This document shows, one piece after another, positions 47,566-60,167 of a stretch of 64,000 nt of DNA (positions are counted from its first letter, which is position 1; every line of letters starts with the position of its first letter). A program made the position numbers and the translations under genes. The notes beneath the pieces were generated by a model. It saw nothing but the letters and a program-made list of their open reading frames with translations, did not search any database and was not told the DNA's origin. Origin of the DNA: Nymphaea colorata (taxonomy: Eukaryota; Streptophyta; Magnoliopsida; Nymphaeales; Nymphaeaceae); assembly GCF_008831285.2 (NCBI RefSeq), contig NC_045139.1:3501704-3565703 (forward strand), given 5' to 3'.

Positions 47566-49920
47566 GCCAAGACTACATTTCAGACCTATCAAGGCCATTA
47601 TGGGTTTCGGGTGATGCAGTTTGGATTGACAAACTCACTTGCGACTTTTCAAACCTTGATGAACTACATTTTTCGGCCATACCTCTGCAGGTTTGTGTTG
47701 GTCTTTTTTATGATATTCTAATTTACAACAGGGATTCCAAGGAGCACGCGGAGCACCTATTTTTGGTGTTAAGCATCATGCGAGAGTATCCGCTGTATGC
47801 GAAATATTCCAAATGTGCATTTGGCAGTTCGCAGGTCACTTACCTTGGACATATTATCAATAGCCAAGGCGTGAGCATGAAACCAGAAAAATTTGAGGCA
47901 GTTAGGAGTTGGAGCCAGCTGCAAGGAGTGAAAGGGTTGCGAGCGTTTTTAGGTCTGGCAGGGTACTACAGACGCTTTGCGAAGGGATTCGGCACTCTCG
48001 CTGCTCCCCTAACCAGATTAATGAAACGAGGAGCTTTTCGTTGGGAAGAGCACAATAACCGCAGCCTTTGAAATGCACAAGACTGCCATAACTCAAGCAC
48101 TGGTCCTTGCAATGCCAAATTTCCTGCAACCATTTACGGTGGAGACTGATGCTTCTGAGGTAGAGGTGGGTGTTGTGCTCAGTCAAGATTACAGGCCAAT
48201 AGCCTATTACAGCAAGGCAATGGGAGGTAGATTCCAGAGCAAATCCGCCTATGAACGTAAGCTGATTGGAGTAGTGTTGGCTGTCCGGAAGTGGCACCAA
48301 TACCTAGTGGGGAGGTTGTTTCAGATATTGACTAACCACGCCAGTTTAAGGCACCATATGCATTAGAAAATGTTGATTCCAGTGCAGCAGAAATGGGTTC
48401 TAAAATTGTCAGGGTATGAATTTGAGATAGTGCACAGGAAAGGAGCAGAAAACTCGGGTGAGGATGGATTATCCAGGAAATTTACACTAGAGGATAATGA
48501 AGAGGCAGTTAATGGGCATCTGCACACCCTTATCTGACCCTTTTCACAACTATGGGAGAAGTTAGAGCATGAACATCGTGATCCCAGCTTGGTGCAGGAA
48601 AAGAGAAAGACAGTTAGAAACTGCAACCTTACAGGTCTATGGATACAAATGGCGTGAACCCTACCTGCATTACCATGATGGAATTGAAGTTGTGCATCAA
48701 GGAGTGGACAGAACGTATAGAAGGATGAGACAACCTTTTTATTGGCTAGGGGTGAAAAGGGATGTCAGAACATACGTGCAGTCGTGCGACACTTGTGAAA
48801 GACATAAATATGAAAGGCCTCGATCTGCTAGACTTCTCCAGCCCTTACCCATACCAGCATGAATTTGGGAGGATATCTCCCTTGATTTCATTGAAGTGTT
48901 ACCTAAGTCGAATGGGAAATCTGTCATTCTAGTTGTGGTGGACAGACTCTCAAAATACGCCCACTTTATGACGTTGGCCCACCCGTATACAGCCAAGGAA
49001 GTGGCGAGAACCTTTCATGATCATGTTGGAAAACTGCACGAGATGCCCAGATCAATTGTAAGCGACAGGGACTCGGTGTTCCTAAGTCATTTCTGGCATG
49101 CCTATTTTGAAATACAATGGACCAAGTTGCATATGAGTACAGCTTACCATCCTCAAACGGATGGTCAGACAGAGGCTGTGCATAAGATCATGGTGACATA
49201 CTTAAGATGTTATGTGGATCATGGACAGATTATCTTGCGTGGGCTGAGTTTACATACGATACCGCCACCCACTCATCGACTAAAACGTCCCCATTCCAAG
49301 CGGTTTATGGCAGGTTGCCGCCTGACTTACAGAGATTCCATCCCTCTACTTAAGCTCTTGACGAGGTAGACGTGCAGCTACTGTCGAGAGATCAAGTAAT
49401 CCAAATTCTCAAGGCCAACTTAGCTGCAGCTGAGAACAAAATAACACTACAGTATAACAGGCGACATCGAGACGCCATCGAGAAGTGGAGTTTCAGGTCG
49501 GCGATTGGGTATATCTTAGAGATTTTCCCCTTGCACGTGTACAGCGAAAAACAGATCGGATTCGCAAGTTCACAGCTCGGTATTCAAGACCCTTTCGCAT
49601 TGTGGAGCGTGTGAGAAAACTGGCTTACAAGTTGCAGCTTCTCCCCGATACTACAATTCACCCAATCTTTCATGTCACACGCTTCAAAGCCAGTCACATT
49701 GCCCCTGATCAGTTGGCTGCAAGCGTACCTCCCCCTCAGGGCCATCAGGCTCTCCTGTTTCTCTTCCGAGTGTTAATGAAGATGAAGGTAAAGAAAGCTG
49801 AGAAGTTAGCAACACAGCTGCTAGTGTAATGGCAGGGGGCAAAAGCAGTTGATCCTACCTGGGAAGAAGAAGAGCAACGAAATACTGCGTTTTCCTACAT
49901 TCACACCTTGAGGACATTGT
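47566..49920 (+). pseudogene. pol of the Ty3/gypsy element (partial RT, RNase H, integrase, chromodomain-like tail)
   Basis: RT resumes with [17 protein letters not shown] (from about 47600). The YxDD-type box near 47705-47725 is hit by a frameshift and one acidic position is altered. GLAGYYRRFAKGF follows near 47960. RNase H begins about 48073 with TVETDASEVEVGVVLSQ. The integrase zinc finger ends in CDTCERHKYERPR (48786-48825). The catalytic core keeps DDE residues in VVVDRLSKYAHF (48931), IVSDRDSVF (49056) and TDGQTEAVH (49157). The tail HPIFHVTRFKASH and a TWEEEE block with a stop just before it (near 49830) mark the chromodomain-type end. Multiple frame breaks make it inactive. Confidence 0.88.
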
Positions 49921-49942
49921 GTCTTTCGAAGGGTGGGGAGAT

Positions 49943-50204
49943 TGTTGGTAGTAGGAAACTAGGGAACCGTAGAGCACCTTTTAGTAAAAAGCTAATGGTG
50001 TAGTTATAATAAGGCATCCTCCTCAGGTCCCCTTGTAGGTCGACCCACATCCCGAGTTCTCTTATTATCTTATATAGTCTGTAATTACGAGTGTTTGATC
50101 AAGAAGTTAATGAAGTTCCTCCCAAGCTGGGCTGGGAAGGTTTTACCCTAATTGTGTGCTTCTAACTATTCTGCTGGGTACAGTTAAGGGAGGTCCGCAT
50201 AAAA
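49943..50204 (+). repeat. 3' LTR
   Basis: Starts TGTTGGTAGTAGG right after the polypurine tract and ends CCGCATAAAA before TTATG. The usual terminal CA is mutated to AA. Confidence 0.88.
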
Positions 50205-50209
50205 TTATG

Positions 50210-53200
50210 TTCAAGAGGAAATTCCTCTAAAAAGAAAAAAAAAAAGCATATAATGCATAATCTTGAGCTAACCACATTTTATGCAACATGTCCTCTAAAA
50301 CCCATTTGTTATTTGCATCTCTATAATTGATTTAATTCTTCAAATCTGAGATTATAACAGATGATGATGAAAGGGGAAAAGCACAAACTCTTCTGCTTTT
50401 TTCCCTTTTTCTTTCTTTTCAATTAGCAAGTTAGGTTAAGCAGACATTCTCCCCAAATGATGTTGAAAAATGCATCTAAGGTATTCAACTCCTGACTTCA
50501 ACTTGAAGATGGATGTAAATTTAGGCACACTAATAGGTAAATAAAAGCTCTTGTTAGCAAGACTAGTTCGTTTGATCTCACTTCATTTTTCCCTCCAATG
50601 TCAGTCTAATCTCAACCCGAATTTTGCATATATTAAGTGATTTCATCAGCTTGATTGAAGGTTGTCTAAGCATTAAATTGTTCAAACCCAAAAAGTAACT
50701 TTTAAGCAGACCTGATGAGAGTTCAAAAAAATGCATTTTGGATATAAGCAAGAAATCTTTTAGTCAAATATTTGATACATTATTGGGATAATGCGAAAAG
50801 TGTGGTTACTCTACCACTCTGTCAAATACCCCCAAGGAAAAAAAAGAAAAGCAAAGGTTCTACTTCTATTGAAGAGTGTGCTTTTCAAAGGTCCTTACAA
50901 AAGATCCTCTTATGTTATCAAAGAATCCAATGAAAAAACTTTGATATATCTTTCTGCTGGGTTATTTTTCTTTGGAAGATTTAGGACCCCTTAAGAACTG
51001 TTGATAATGAAAAGCAGGTACCTAAGTCTTGCACGAATTTTTTAAGAATAATTCCTTTGATAATTACTTAGGTTACTACTAACTTAAGGTCTGTGATCAA
51101 CAATACCAAAAATTCAGGTGTTTTTATTATCACCAATGTGTTGGATAGGTGACAATTTTTTTTTTCTGATTTTTTTTTAATACAAAATCGAATGAATGAA
51201 GAATAATTTCAGGGAATTGAAGATTAATTTGAAAGTGGTAAAATGAAGCCAGTAAGTATCAACAAGTCAGCACACCTTGGGCTGCCAAATTGGTGTATCC
51301 TGCCACATAGATTACAAATATTATCAATTCGAATCTGTTTAGTTAGATTTAGTAAAGAAACTCAAACTTTCTTATTAATTAGATCTAAATTAATCATGCA
51401 ATTTTATGACTGAATCCAAACCCAAATCTGGTGTCCTGCAGGAATCCGATAAAGATTCAAGCCCTTAGACATAAATATCATCTCATACTAGTCCAATAAA
51501 AAAATTGTTTTAAAAATAGGAATATAGATCTGGGTTCAAATCTACATCTAATTAAGTAGAATTCTTGACTAGATCCAACTCAGTGGAAGCCGTATCCAAT
51601 TCCCGGACTGCTTACCTCATGAAGATGGGGATCCCATTTTGTACATTTTATTAACATTGAAGGGAGGTCCCAGCCATTTGTATTGGAATTACCTTTTTGA
51701 CATGGAGATTTATTAGATCAGAAGGTTCAAATATATGATGTACAAGATTATCTTATCAAGGTTAAATAAAAATTTTGTTTCTTAAAAGAAAAATCCTTTT
51801 AACATGCGATATCTTGTAAATAATCAATTAAGTTGATCGGATAACTAGTAGATCAGTTTACAAAGGTTGCGTATTTACTTTGCATATGTGTGTGTGTCTA
51901 TATTATATTTTTTTCTCTACTTTATTCTTTGTTATTTTCTCTTTCTACAACCGTCCTTTCCAATCAAAGCAAGTTCATGATGTCGTTGAACATGAGGGGT
52001 TTCAATCGTGATCTTTAGTGTATGATGGGTGGTGGATTCATCTCCATGCATTCTCACACCAAACTGTTGCATAATTGACTTTTAACAACCATCTATGTCG
52101 TATGACTCATATCACCATAAGGAAAACGCAGATATATGCTTTTTTCATATGAGTGCGTGGAAGAAAATAAACTCATTCTAATAAAGTAGGAGTCTACATA
52201 CACAGAATTCCTATAGCTTGAAGCAAATGTTTCTCAAACAAATTGACTACACACTCATTGAAGCTTGTCTTATAAGAAAAACTACGTCCTTTTTTTTGTT
52301 TCTACTTGCTGCATATATTCATTGCAGAATGATCCATAATGCCATTCATTCACTACCATCCACAAAAAATTCAATCCAACTATAATAAACTAGTGATCTG
52401 ATTGCTGAGTGGTCTTGGATTATCCATATGATGTTAAATAACAACAAAATGCTTTAATTTCAACTAAGTTCTTTTCCAAAGGCTGGATAAGAACTCAGCA
52501 TCTTGAATTTGGGCTGATGTCGATCGACTTGCTCGGTTTGATCCATCTGCAATTTAATCACAGCAGAGAGAGGAATAAAGACCATCTTCAGCTTCAATTC
52601 GGATTGAACAGTCTCTACTGTTCCTAACTCATGGCATACAATGCTTGTGGACAAGGAAATTAGGTGCAGCAAACAATCAAATCTAGATTTGAAAAGGTCT
52701 AAAGTTTCGAGATCGATTTCAGCATTTGATCTGAACATGCTGAGACCGACAAGTTCAGATCTTTTAGCTGGTTTTCAACACAGAATGATAGGTTGCCAGT
52801 TTCCATGGCTGACCAGAATGCAGGCTTGGGCTCTTGGAAGTTTCTCACTGAATGTCACAGATTCACAGAGGTTACAACATACAAGGATCCAAGGCCAACT
52901 CATTTTGCAGTTCGGCATCTAGATTGAGCCAAGATTGTACAGTCACTGGCAATGTCAATTCATGAATAATGACCAACCCATTGATTTCGTTTGCAAAATG
53001 AAACTGGAATTGGAGCTATTCAACACAGTGTCTTATTTCTGACATTTGAACAGAGAACTGTGTCATACGTTACGGAATAAAGGAAACTAGCAGCAGCTTC
53101 TCAGGTTCACGGGGTGCTCGAGCAGGAAATGACTTGATTGGACCAAAAGAAAAGGATTCCCTCGAGCAACCATGAAGAAAAAGTAGTCTCCTTTAGTTTA

Positions 53201-54490
53201 GCAGCATGTGTTTTGACACTGGCCAATCTGAATGGATTGAACTCATTGGCAGATGGTTTAGAACTTACCGAACCATGGATTAGATATCTAATTGAATATT
53301 GATCGCTGCTCATCACTCATCGTCAAATCTCCAATTGGTAAAATCTTTTAGCCTCTTCTTCCTTAGCAGAAACTGTACCAATGTAGCCTTGCACCAAATA
53401 TGTTTTAAGTTTCATACTATGATCATCGCATTCAGGAACTGAGAAGGCAAAACCAATCAATGCATGATCTAAAGTACAAATGAATAAACATATTTACTCT
53501 CTGAACATGGTGAAATTCCTGCTTGTCTTTTTGCTTTTTGACAGGAAAGCAGGAAATAAGACCCAAATATGGCTTAGTTGTCATAGTACTGACCTATTTG
53601 TCCAGTTACCTCATTTGGCTCTGAAATTTAAGCCTGCCTTTGATTGCTTGATTGATCATATAGAGCAATGCATAGCCCTTCAAAGTGATGGGGACCAATG
53701 CTTTGATGACAAACAGAAGAACCCAACACACAGCTTTGATAGTGAATTCACATATCAAAGCTTGAGCAAACCAGTAATCCGGTTTTCTGCAGGCAGCATC
53801 TCCACAGTAATCTGCAGAAACAGAGCATTTCTTTTGACCAGCATGTCAATATGTCATGTCTTTACCTAGGCATTACAGTACAGAAACTTGCTTTTTCAAT
53901 TGCAAACGTAAGTTGGGCAGCGGCTCTCTTTTCAACCTTTTCCTTTTGTAATATCATTGTCATATTTGTCATGAGAGTTTCGAAAAATGTCGTTATATTT
54001 ATGATAAAATCAAATAAAACAAAAAAAGGGAAAGAAACCGCGAGATTTTGAAAATGTCGCCAAAAATGAAAATCTCATGAATTCATAGCGGTTTTTTCCT
54101 GAGCTTTCATTTTTTTGAATTTTAAGGCTTTTTTATTATTTTTATTTCTTTTTAATTTTTTAAAAAATGTTGAGATTTTCCCAAGATTTAAGGAGAAGAA
54201 CAACTTTGTCCCAAGAACAATATTTGTGACAATGATATTATTTATGCCAAAGTACACTACAGGGGTGGAGCCGGAAAATTTTGATTGAGGACAATCAGTT
54301 TTAAATTTTAAAATTTTTAAGGGGTACCAATATGTAAACGAGAAAAATTATCCTAAAGTATCAATATAAAAATAAGCATTATTTGTTTGTTTGTACCGGC
54401 AATTGCCCAAACAATGCCGACACCTGTATCCGCCCTACTACACCGTCAAAGGGTATCGAGATTTAAGGTTTACAAGGAATTAGAGACTCG
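50210..54490. other. Gene-poor intergenic region
   Basis: No gene recognised. Open frames at 50791-50994, 52460-52922 and 53480-53869 have no family motifs or convincing splice partners. A stretch at 51330-51610 holds GGATCTAAATCC-type words like the repeats at 12360 and 22690. Confidence 0.4.
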
Positions 54491-54495
54491 AACTG

Positions 54496-54593
54496 TGTTT
54501 GGGTGACACCCTTAGAAAACATACGCGGTTTCGACCGTCACCAGAACATGTTATTTTGCCCCCAAAACGGCGTTTAAAGGTGTCACCCAAACA
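54496..54593. mobile_element. 98-bp MITE with perfect 15-bp terminal inverted repeats
   Basis: Left end TGTTTGGGTGACACC and right end GGTGTCACCCAAACA are exact inverted repeats. The interior carries the CCCCAAAACGGCGTTT word. Its ends resemble those of the element at 19142-19315. Confidence 0.65.
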
Positions 54594-55183
54594 TGTCCCC
54601 AAATTTCTCAAGAAAACTGGATCATATTAAGTCTGGTTCTTGAAAATTAACCATGGTTTGATGTCATGCTGAGTTAAATGGCCCGATCCAACATGTGGTT
54701 TTAGTTGGGTAGACTTTCAAGTTTCAGCGTGCTTAGTTCATGTTTATCTGAATCATTTAACAAACCGCCAGTTTCAATCAAAGAGCCGAACTACTGACGT
54801 AGAAAGCGGCAGCAAAATAGTGTAAAGCTAGAGATTCATGCCTGTAAATTCTCAAGGAGGGGAAGCCAACAAAAGAGGAGATAGGGTTGCAACGTTAGCT
54901 TGACTTGTAGTTCCCATATACAACGTATAAACCAAAGAAAAGGTACATATTTCTTTGCGGGCAGATAAATAGAGCATCAATTGCTGACTCTGCATGATCA
55001 ACTTGCTTTATTTTCTTAAAAGAAAAATTGTGAGGAAGGTACCTATACTTTGAGTAAAATTACAGAAAAACACTTCAGTTTAAAAAAAAAAAAAACTTTC
55101 ATCTAGCTTCCATTTTTTGTGTGGTGATATCTTATGTAGCAGCTCACGTGTTGAAGCCCCTTGTATGCCACAAGTAGGTGTGA

Positions 55184-55620
55184 ACAATGAGTAGAGATAC
55201 TCGAACTTAACTCGTTAAAGCTCAGCTTATGAATGAGTTCGAGCTGAGTCATTTGCTTAACGAGTCGAGCTCGAGTTCATGAGTCGACTCGTTTAAATAA
55301 TCAAGTCGGATTCGAGTTCACTAAACTCGAACTGCTAAAGCTCGACTTGGCTCGAAAATGATGTGTAGCGATTTTTTAAATATCCAATTCGTTTTTTTAA
55401 TTAAAAAATAGGTATATTGACATTAATTATTTATGTAAATTTTTATAAAAGCTCCTTTAAGTTTGTGGAGTCTTAATCGAGTCGACCTCAATTTATGACA
55501 AAATAATAGTCCATATGTTCAAATGAGTTTGTCGAGCCTTAATCAAGTCGAGCACGAGCTCAACATGTAATTACTGAGTCGAGCTAGAACTGCTCGAGCG
55601 GGGACTCGACATTTGTGTTG
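55184..55620. repeat. Second GAGCTC/ACTCG-rich dispersed element
   Basis: It begins AGGTGTGAACAATGAGTAG and is built from ACTCGTTAAAGCTC, GAGTCGAGCTCGAG and complementary words, ending near GGGGACTCGACATTTGTG. It uses the same vocabulary as the flanks of 34748-35655. Confidence 0.45.
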
Positions 55621-57895
55621 GCCGAACATGTTTTCTTTTCTAACGTTATACTTATGAGAGAAAACCGCATTTCACGCAAAACCTCTGTGACCATCGAGTG
55701 TCGTACTTGCTACCATTTACAATTTAAAGGAGTAGCGTACGAAAGTGTAGTAGGAATCTGAAAATGAACATTTGGGTTAACTACGAGTCACTTTACTGAC
55801 TGTCGTATTACCATCCAACTATACTAAGCTCTTTGAGGTAAACCCCGCAAATACCCACTTGATATCTGATGTCTTCTAAACATTAAAAAAAAAATCAAAT
55901 ATAAAGAAATCTAATATGAACATGATTTTGTTATTCTTTCGGAAGTGCTGTTTTTATAAAGTATTCATTTTCCAACCGGAAAGGCACCCTAGGATGACCC
56001 ACAGTTGGCTAGGTGGTCGGTTCGGTTGTCCCGAGGAGAAGGGACATCCTGGTGCCAAAGTCGGTGCCTGTGACCCTAGGAAGGAGCCAAAGTAAGTGAA
56101 TTTTTTTGGGGGGAATTTGAGAAGTAACCAATAATTTCGCACTGTTCCAAGTACGACTATAGCTCTTCATTGATGTTAACTCAATTTAAGCCACTACATA
56201 GGCAAGTCTCTAAGACTAGCGGTTGCTTTAATGATGCTAACAATGTTATCAAAATTGATGCAAATCAAATCCTTTTAAATTAATTTGATTAGATAGCTAA
56301 TTTTGATGGGCTTTAAATTTTAATTTGGTTTCAATTTTTTTATTTTAATAATATATGTATATATATATAATATTTTTTGATATTTTGAAGACCCGCTAGT
56401 TGGTGGAGGAATTGATTTTTGTAAGATTTGGCGTCAACGATGACACCATGGTAGAAATTGTTGGCAGTACGATTGAAGGGAGGTGTCTTTTCATATGAAA
56501 GAATAACGCTAATCGGAGTCCTCTTAAGTTGCCGTATTTTCCCACATTCACATTCAATGCAATGCTTTCAAATTCAAAGGACTCCCACCTGATGGGATGA
56601 CCCACATAGGGGTGTCCAAGGTTACACGCATTCTCACACACGGAGAGAAATTCTCGGGTTGGCGTGACAGATGGGGCAGGAGCTCGTAAATTATTGCCGT
56701 ATCTATTTGAATAGTCGCATTAATTTCATGCATTGCAAAAGTTGAAACATCGATATACAAGTTAAAGCACAGGGGAGGCGTTATCCTGAAGTAACTTTAC
56801 GTTACTATTGGTTAGATTCATTCGACACTTTAAAACATGTTCTATGAATTGCTTTATTTTTTTAGGCAAATATGTGAAACAAATACAAATTATTACTATT
56901 CTCAAACACTCCATAGGGAATGAGATAGAAATGAGGAAATTTCAGTTTTCAGCCCAACAGTAAAATAATGAAATACTCATTCTGCTCACCTGAATTGTAT
57001 GAGAAGAGGAAATTGAATTCTGCTATGAAAATGACTTGGAACAAGTAACATTCTCTTTTATTAACGTTGGGTCCCCTCCTATTTTGTTACACACATGTTA
57101 TGTGTTACATTTGGTCAAAAACTTGTTGTTTTCATGACAAAATGATCTTTTGGTAGAGAAGTGACAAACAGATGAAGCCCATAAGTTTGTTTGTTTCATG
57201 TATCTTCGCACCAAAATAAGCCACTTTCTAAGAAAACAACAGACGCTTTCAATTAACCGCAGTAACCAGCATAGTAAAGAAACAATCGAGGCCCATGGGC
57301 TTGTTAATGTGGATGATTGCATTTCTTTTGGGTCCATGATTGAAGCAAGCATGTTCTAAAGCTCATCTCTCAACTCCAAGAGGTACAACCAGCTTGGCTT
57401 TATATGAATTCCGATGACCGGAAAAATTGACATCCTGCCGCCGGTGTAGGTTCACGTTTCCGGCTGTCATACTGTTGAGAGCATGACTAAGAGGAAAATT
57501 TGCTATCAGGAACAGATTGATAGGCATCACGCGTGGTCAAGTTGCATCAGACAATGCTCCTAACTTCTAAGACTCTGGCCCAGCAAGATGACTCACACAT
57601 GACTGCGTGGTCGGCTATATTGTCAAAAATGGAAGGCGCAGCACTACCACTAAAGTCTGTGTGCGCGCATGTGTGTGTCTGTACATGCGTGCATGCTCGC
57701 ATGCTTGCACACGTACTTGTGTGTGTGTGTGTGCGCTCGCAAGTGTCACCGTTCTAAAGCTGAAGCAGGTGACTTCTTAGAGTGGTCAAGAATTTGGCTC
57801 CGGCATCTTCCCCGTGCAAACGAACGGAAAAATGAACTCAAGGATTCCCCAAGTTGCATTCTCCATTGGCATATGCCACACCTAAACCCTACGCC
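55621..57895. other. Intergenic region
   Basis: No gene recognised. Minus-strand open stretches at 56396-56760 are unidentified. A GT/GC-rich purine-pyrimidine alternating tract at 57658-57740 could adopt Z-DNA. Confidence 0.4.
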
Positions 57896-58274
57896 ATGGA
57901 ATTAAACCATCTGGGTGAGCGACAGGATTACGATATGGAATCAAAACCTTCATTGTTGAGATTATTTGCAGAAGAAAATCTATACATCAACTGGACAAGT
58001 TTGTTGCTTCTCATGAGAAGGAAACTAAACATTGGTGAGTATAAAATTTTCTGCACTAAGAAAAGCATAAGATCAAAACTAAAACCATAAGCTAAGCAAA
58101 AGAAAAGATTGGTATCGCATTGCCATCATATGATATTGTGACAAAATCCTTCAATTTTTTTTCTTTCCAGAATTATCACTTCTTGAAAAGTTGCGAATCC
58201 TTATCGTGAAAGAATGGCTTCCTTGCGTACAGCGCCTATTGAACAGTATCATAGGTTGGCAACCCAATCAGTAG
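57896..58274 (+). pseudogene. Orphan two-exon coding fragment, unidentified
   Basis: An ATG at 57896 opens exon 1 (57896-58034), ending ATTG/GTGAGT. Exon 2 follows a strong TTTCTTTCCAG acceptor (58171 on) in matching phase. The joined product begins MELNHLGERQDYDMES, has LFAEENLYINW and LLLLMRRKLNI, then LLEKLRILIVKEWLP and LLNSI, with a read-through stop TAG at 58272. The leucine/tryptophan helix pattern recalls the C-terminal part of plant BTB/POZ proteins, but this is a guess. A short coding-like stretch just upstream (57763-57870) may belong to the same decayed gene. No other exons were found. Confidence 0.4.
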
Positions 58275-60167
58275 GACTACCGATCCGATGGGTTTTTGAA
58301 CGATTAACCAATCAGTTGAATCTTTCGTGAATCGGCGTTAGCTGCACCTCCGCTAACATCGGTGTTCAGCCTAAATCATGGCCGCTTTGTCTGCGCCTCT
58401 TCTTTGTGGGCCGAGGGTCTCTGGGCCCTCCTTACCAAATGGCAAATTTTTACTAAGCAACCTCTGTAGATTCTTTAACTAGGGGACAGATACCTTGAAG
58501 AGCGCAAAGCCGCTCCCCCTTTCCTTTTGCTTTTATGGTTCAGGGTTGCTTCCGACATGGATGGGGAGCATTATACTCATCAACTAGAGTGTGCCCACCA
58601 TTTGTAGTTCAGAGTTCAGAGGATTAGTGCACATGAGGGCCAGACTTTCACCAGCCTGTCAGACGCTACACCCTTGGGGCTTGTAGATTCTTTAATAGGA
58701 AGGTTTAGAAGACAGAAAAACTTTAACCTGAGATAGTTAATTTGATAAACATCCAACACCCAGAAGTACAGAGTAATGGATTTGACAGATCTCAATCAAC
58801 ACCAGCCTCTCATCATATAGACCAGACTTCTAACAATAGTAATAATAATGGAAAGAAGAAATTAGAACTCATTCCACTTACTAATTGCACGCTAGAACTT
58901 TTTACTGGCAGTGGTCTAACAACCAAAGTCGGGTAAAAATGCCTGGTTTCCACATAGGGTTGGAAGTGACAACCCACCTAAATCATAATGCTTCACCAGC
59001 CACAAAATCCAGAGGCGGATATGAGCAGATGCCGAATAAAGACAACTAATGTGATACTGTAATAAGCAAGTCCCTGCCCATGCTATGCTGATTTCTCTTT
59101 CAAATGCAAGCACCAAAAGGAATGACTTTATGAATTATTGCAGCTAGTGCCATCTTCTGATTGCCGCTTATGCTTTACAGGATAATATTTGATGAAAAAT
59201 ATCATTTTTCTTACTGGACCAACCATTTATTTCATCCTCATCTCAACAATCCCAATCTTCAATTTGTGAGAAATCCAAAGCAGCCTTCACAGTAAGGTTG
59301 CATCTAGAGAGAGGAAGAGAGAGGACGAGTCTAGATTATGTGCTAAGTTGCTAACACGTTTGCGGCTGCCAAGAATGAAAAAGAATCAGAATCTCTTATC
59401 TCCACATCCTTCCTGTAAAAGCAAGCGGCCAGGAACCCACCTTTTAGCATCACCACAATCTTTATCTCACATATTTTAAACTACCACCAGCCAGCCAAGA
59501 TATGATGGCAAGCCTCTGCCTTGGAGGTTCTTCAAAGGAGCCCTATGGCCGTTGCCCCCTGGATCCTGCAATCTTCCCACTCACAGAAAGCCACAGCCTT
59601 CCACCAAAGCAGCAGCAGCAGCAGACCATATTAAAAAGGAAGAAGACAGTCGTGCATGCGTGTTCTCTTGCATTTTGTATGGCCACGCTACTGGACAAAC
59701 GCTAAAGAATAAGACGTCAAAGAGATAACAATGGATGAGATCACCAAATGGGGAAGATAGATTGAGACCAAGCCTAATAGAAAGTGACTCGTGTATTTCA
59801 ACTTTATTAATCAGAAAAATACACCACAGGGGATGACATAAGCACTTTACTGATTGACTGAACTCGAGGAGAGGCGAGAGAGATGCACAAGGAAGGGAAT
59901 TGCAGAAACAGAAAAGGGGACGCGGTTGCTTATTATACCTATTACAGCCATGACAACAGACCATTATAGCAAAACAAGGAAGAACCCACAAAATTTAACA
60001 CAAGAACCAGAATATAAACAATACACAGAGAACGGTGAGAACTTGTGCCCTGACAGTACGAAGGCATTCCCAAACATTAACAACAGCTGCGCATGTGAGG
60101 TCATCCATCATCTCTGTAGAAGCAAGGATTCTACAGATGCAATTGTGGCAGGAAGTGACATTAGGTG
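58275..60167. other. Intergenic DNA and 3' UTR of the PB1 gene
   Basis: The right part is the minus-strand 3' UTR of the PB1 gene; an AATAAA on the minus strand lies at 59808-59803, about 360 nt past the stop. A (CAG)n run of five units is at 59608-59624. The rest has no supported feature. Confidence 0.45.

Larger units (their letters stand above)
46121..50209 (+). mobile_element. Ty3/gypsy (chromovirus-type) LTR retrotransposon, internally deleted, with exact TTATG target-site duplication
   Basis: The element spans 46126-50204 between identical pentamers TTATG (46121-46125 and 50205-50209). The 5' LTR is 46126-46375 and the 3' LTR 49943-50204; both contain AACCGTAGAGCACCTTTTAG and TCTGTAATTACGAGTG. 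A tRNA-Met primer-binding site GGTATCAGAG is at 46377-46386, and the polypurine tract GAAGGGTGGGGAGA ends just before the 3' LTR. The interior keeps gag, part of reverse transcriptase, RNase H, integrase and a chromodomain-like tail in the order typical of chromoviruses. Several stops and frameshifts and the absence of a protease make it non-autonomous. Many LTR differences indicate an old insertion. Confidence 0.93.
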
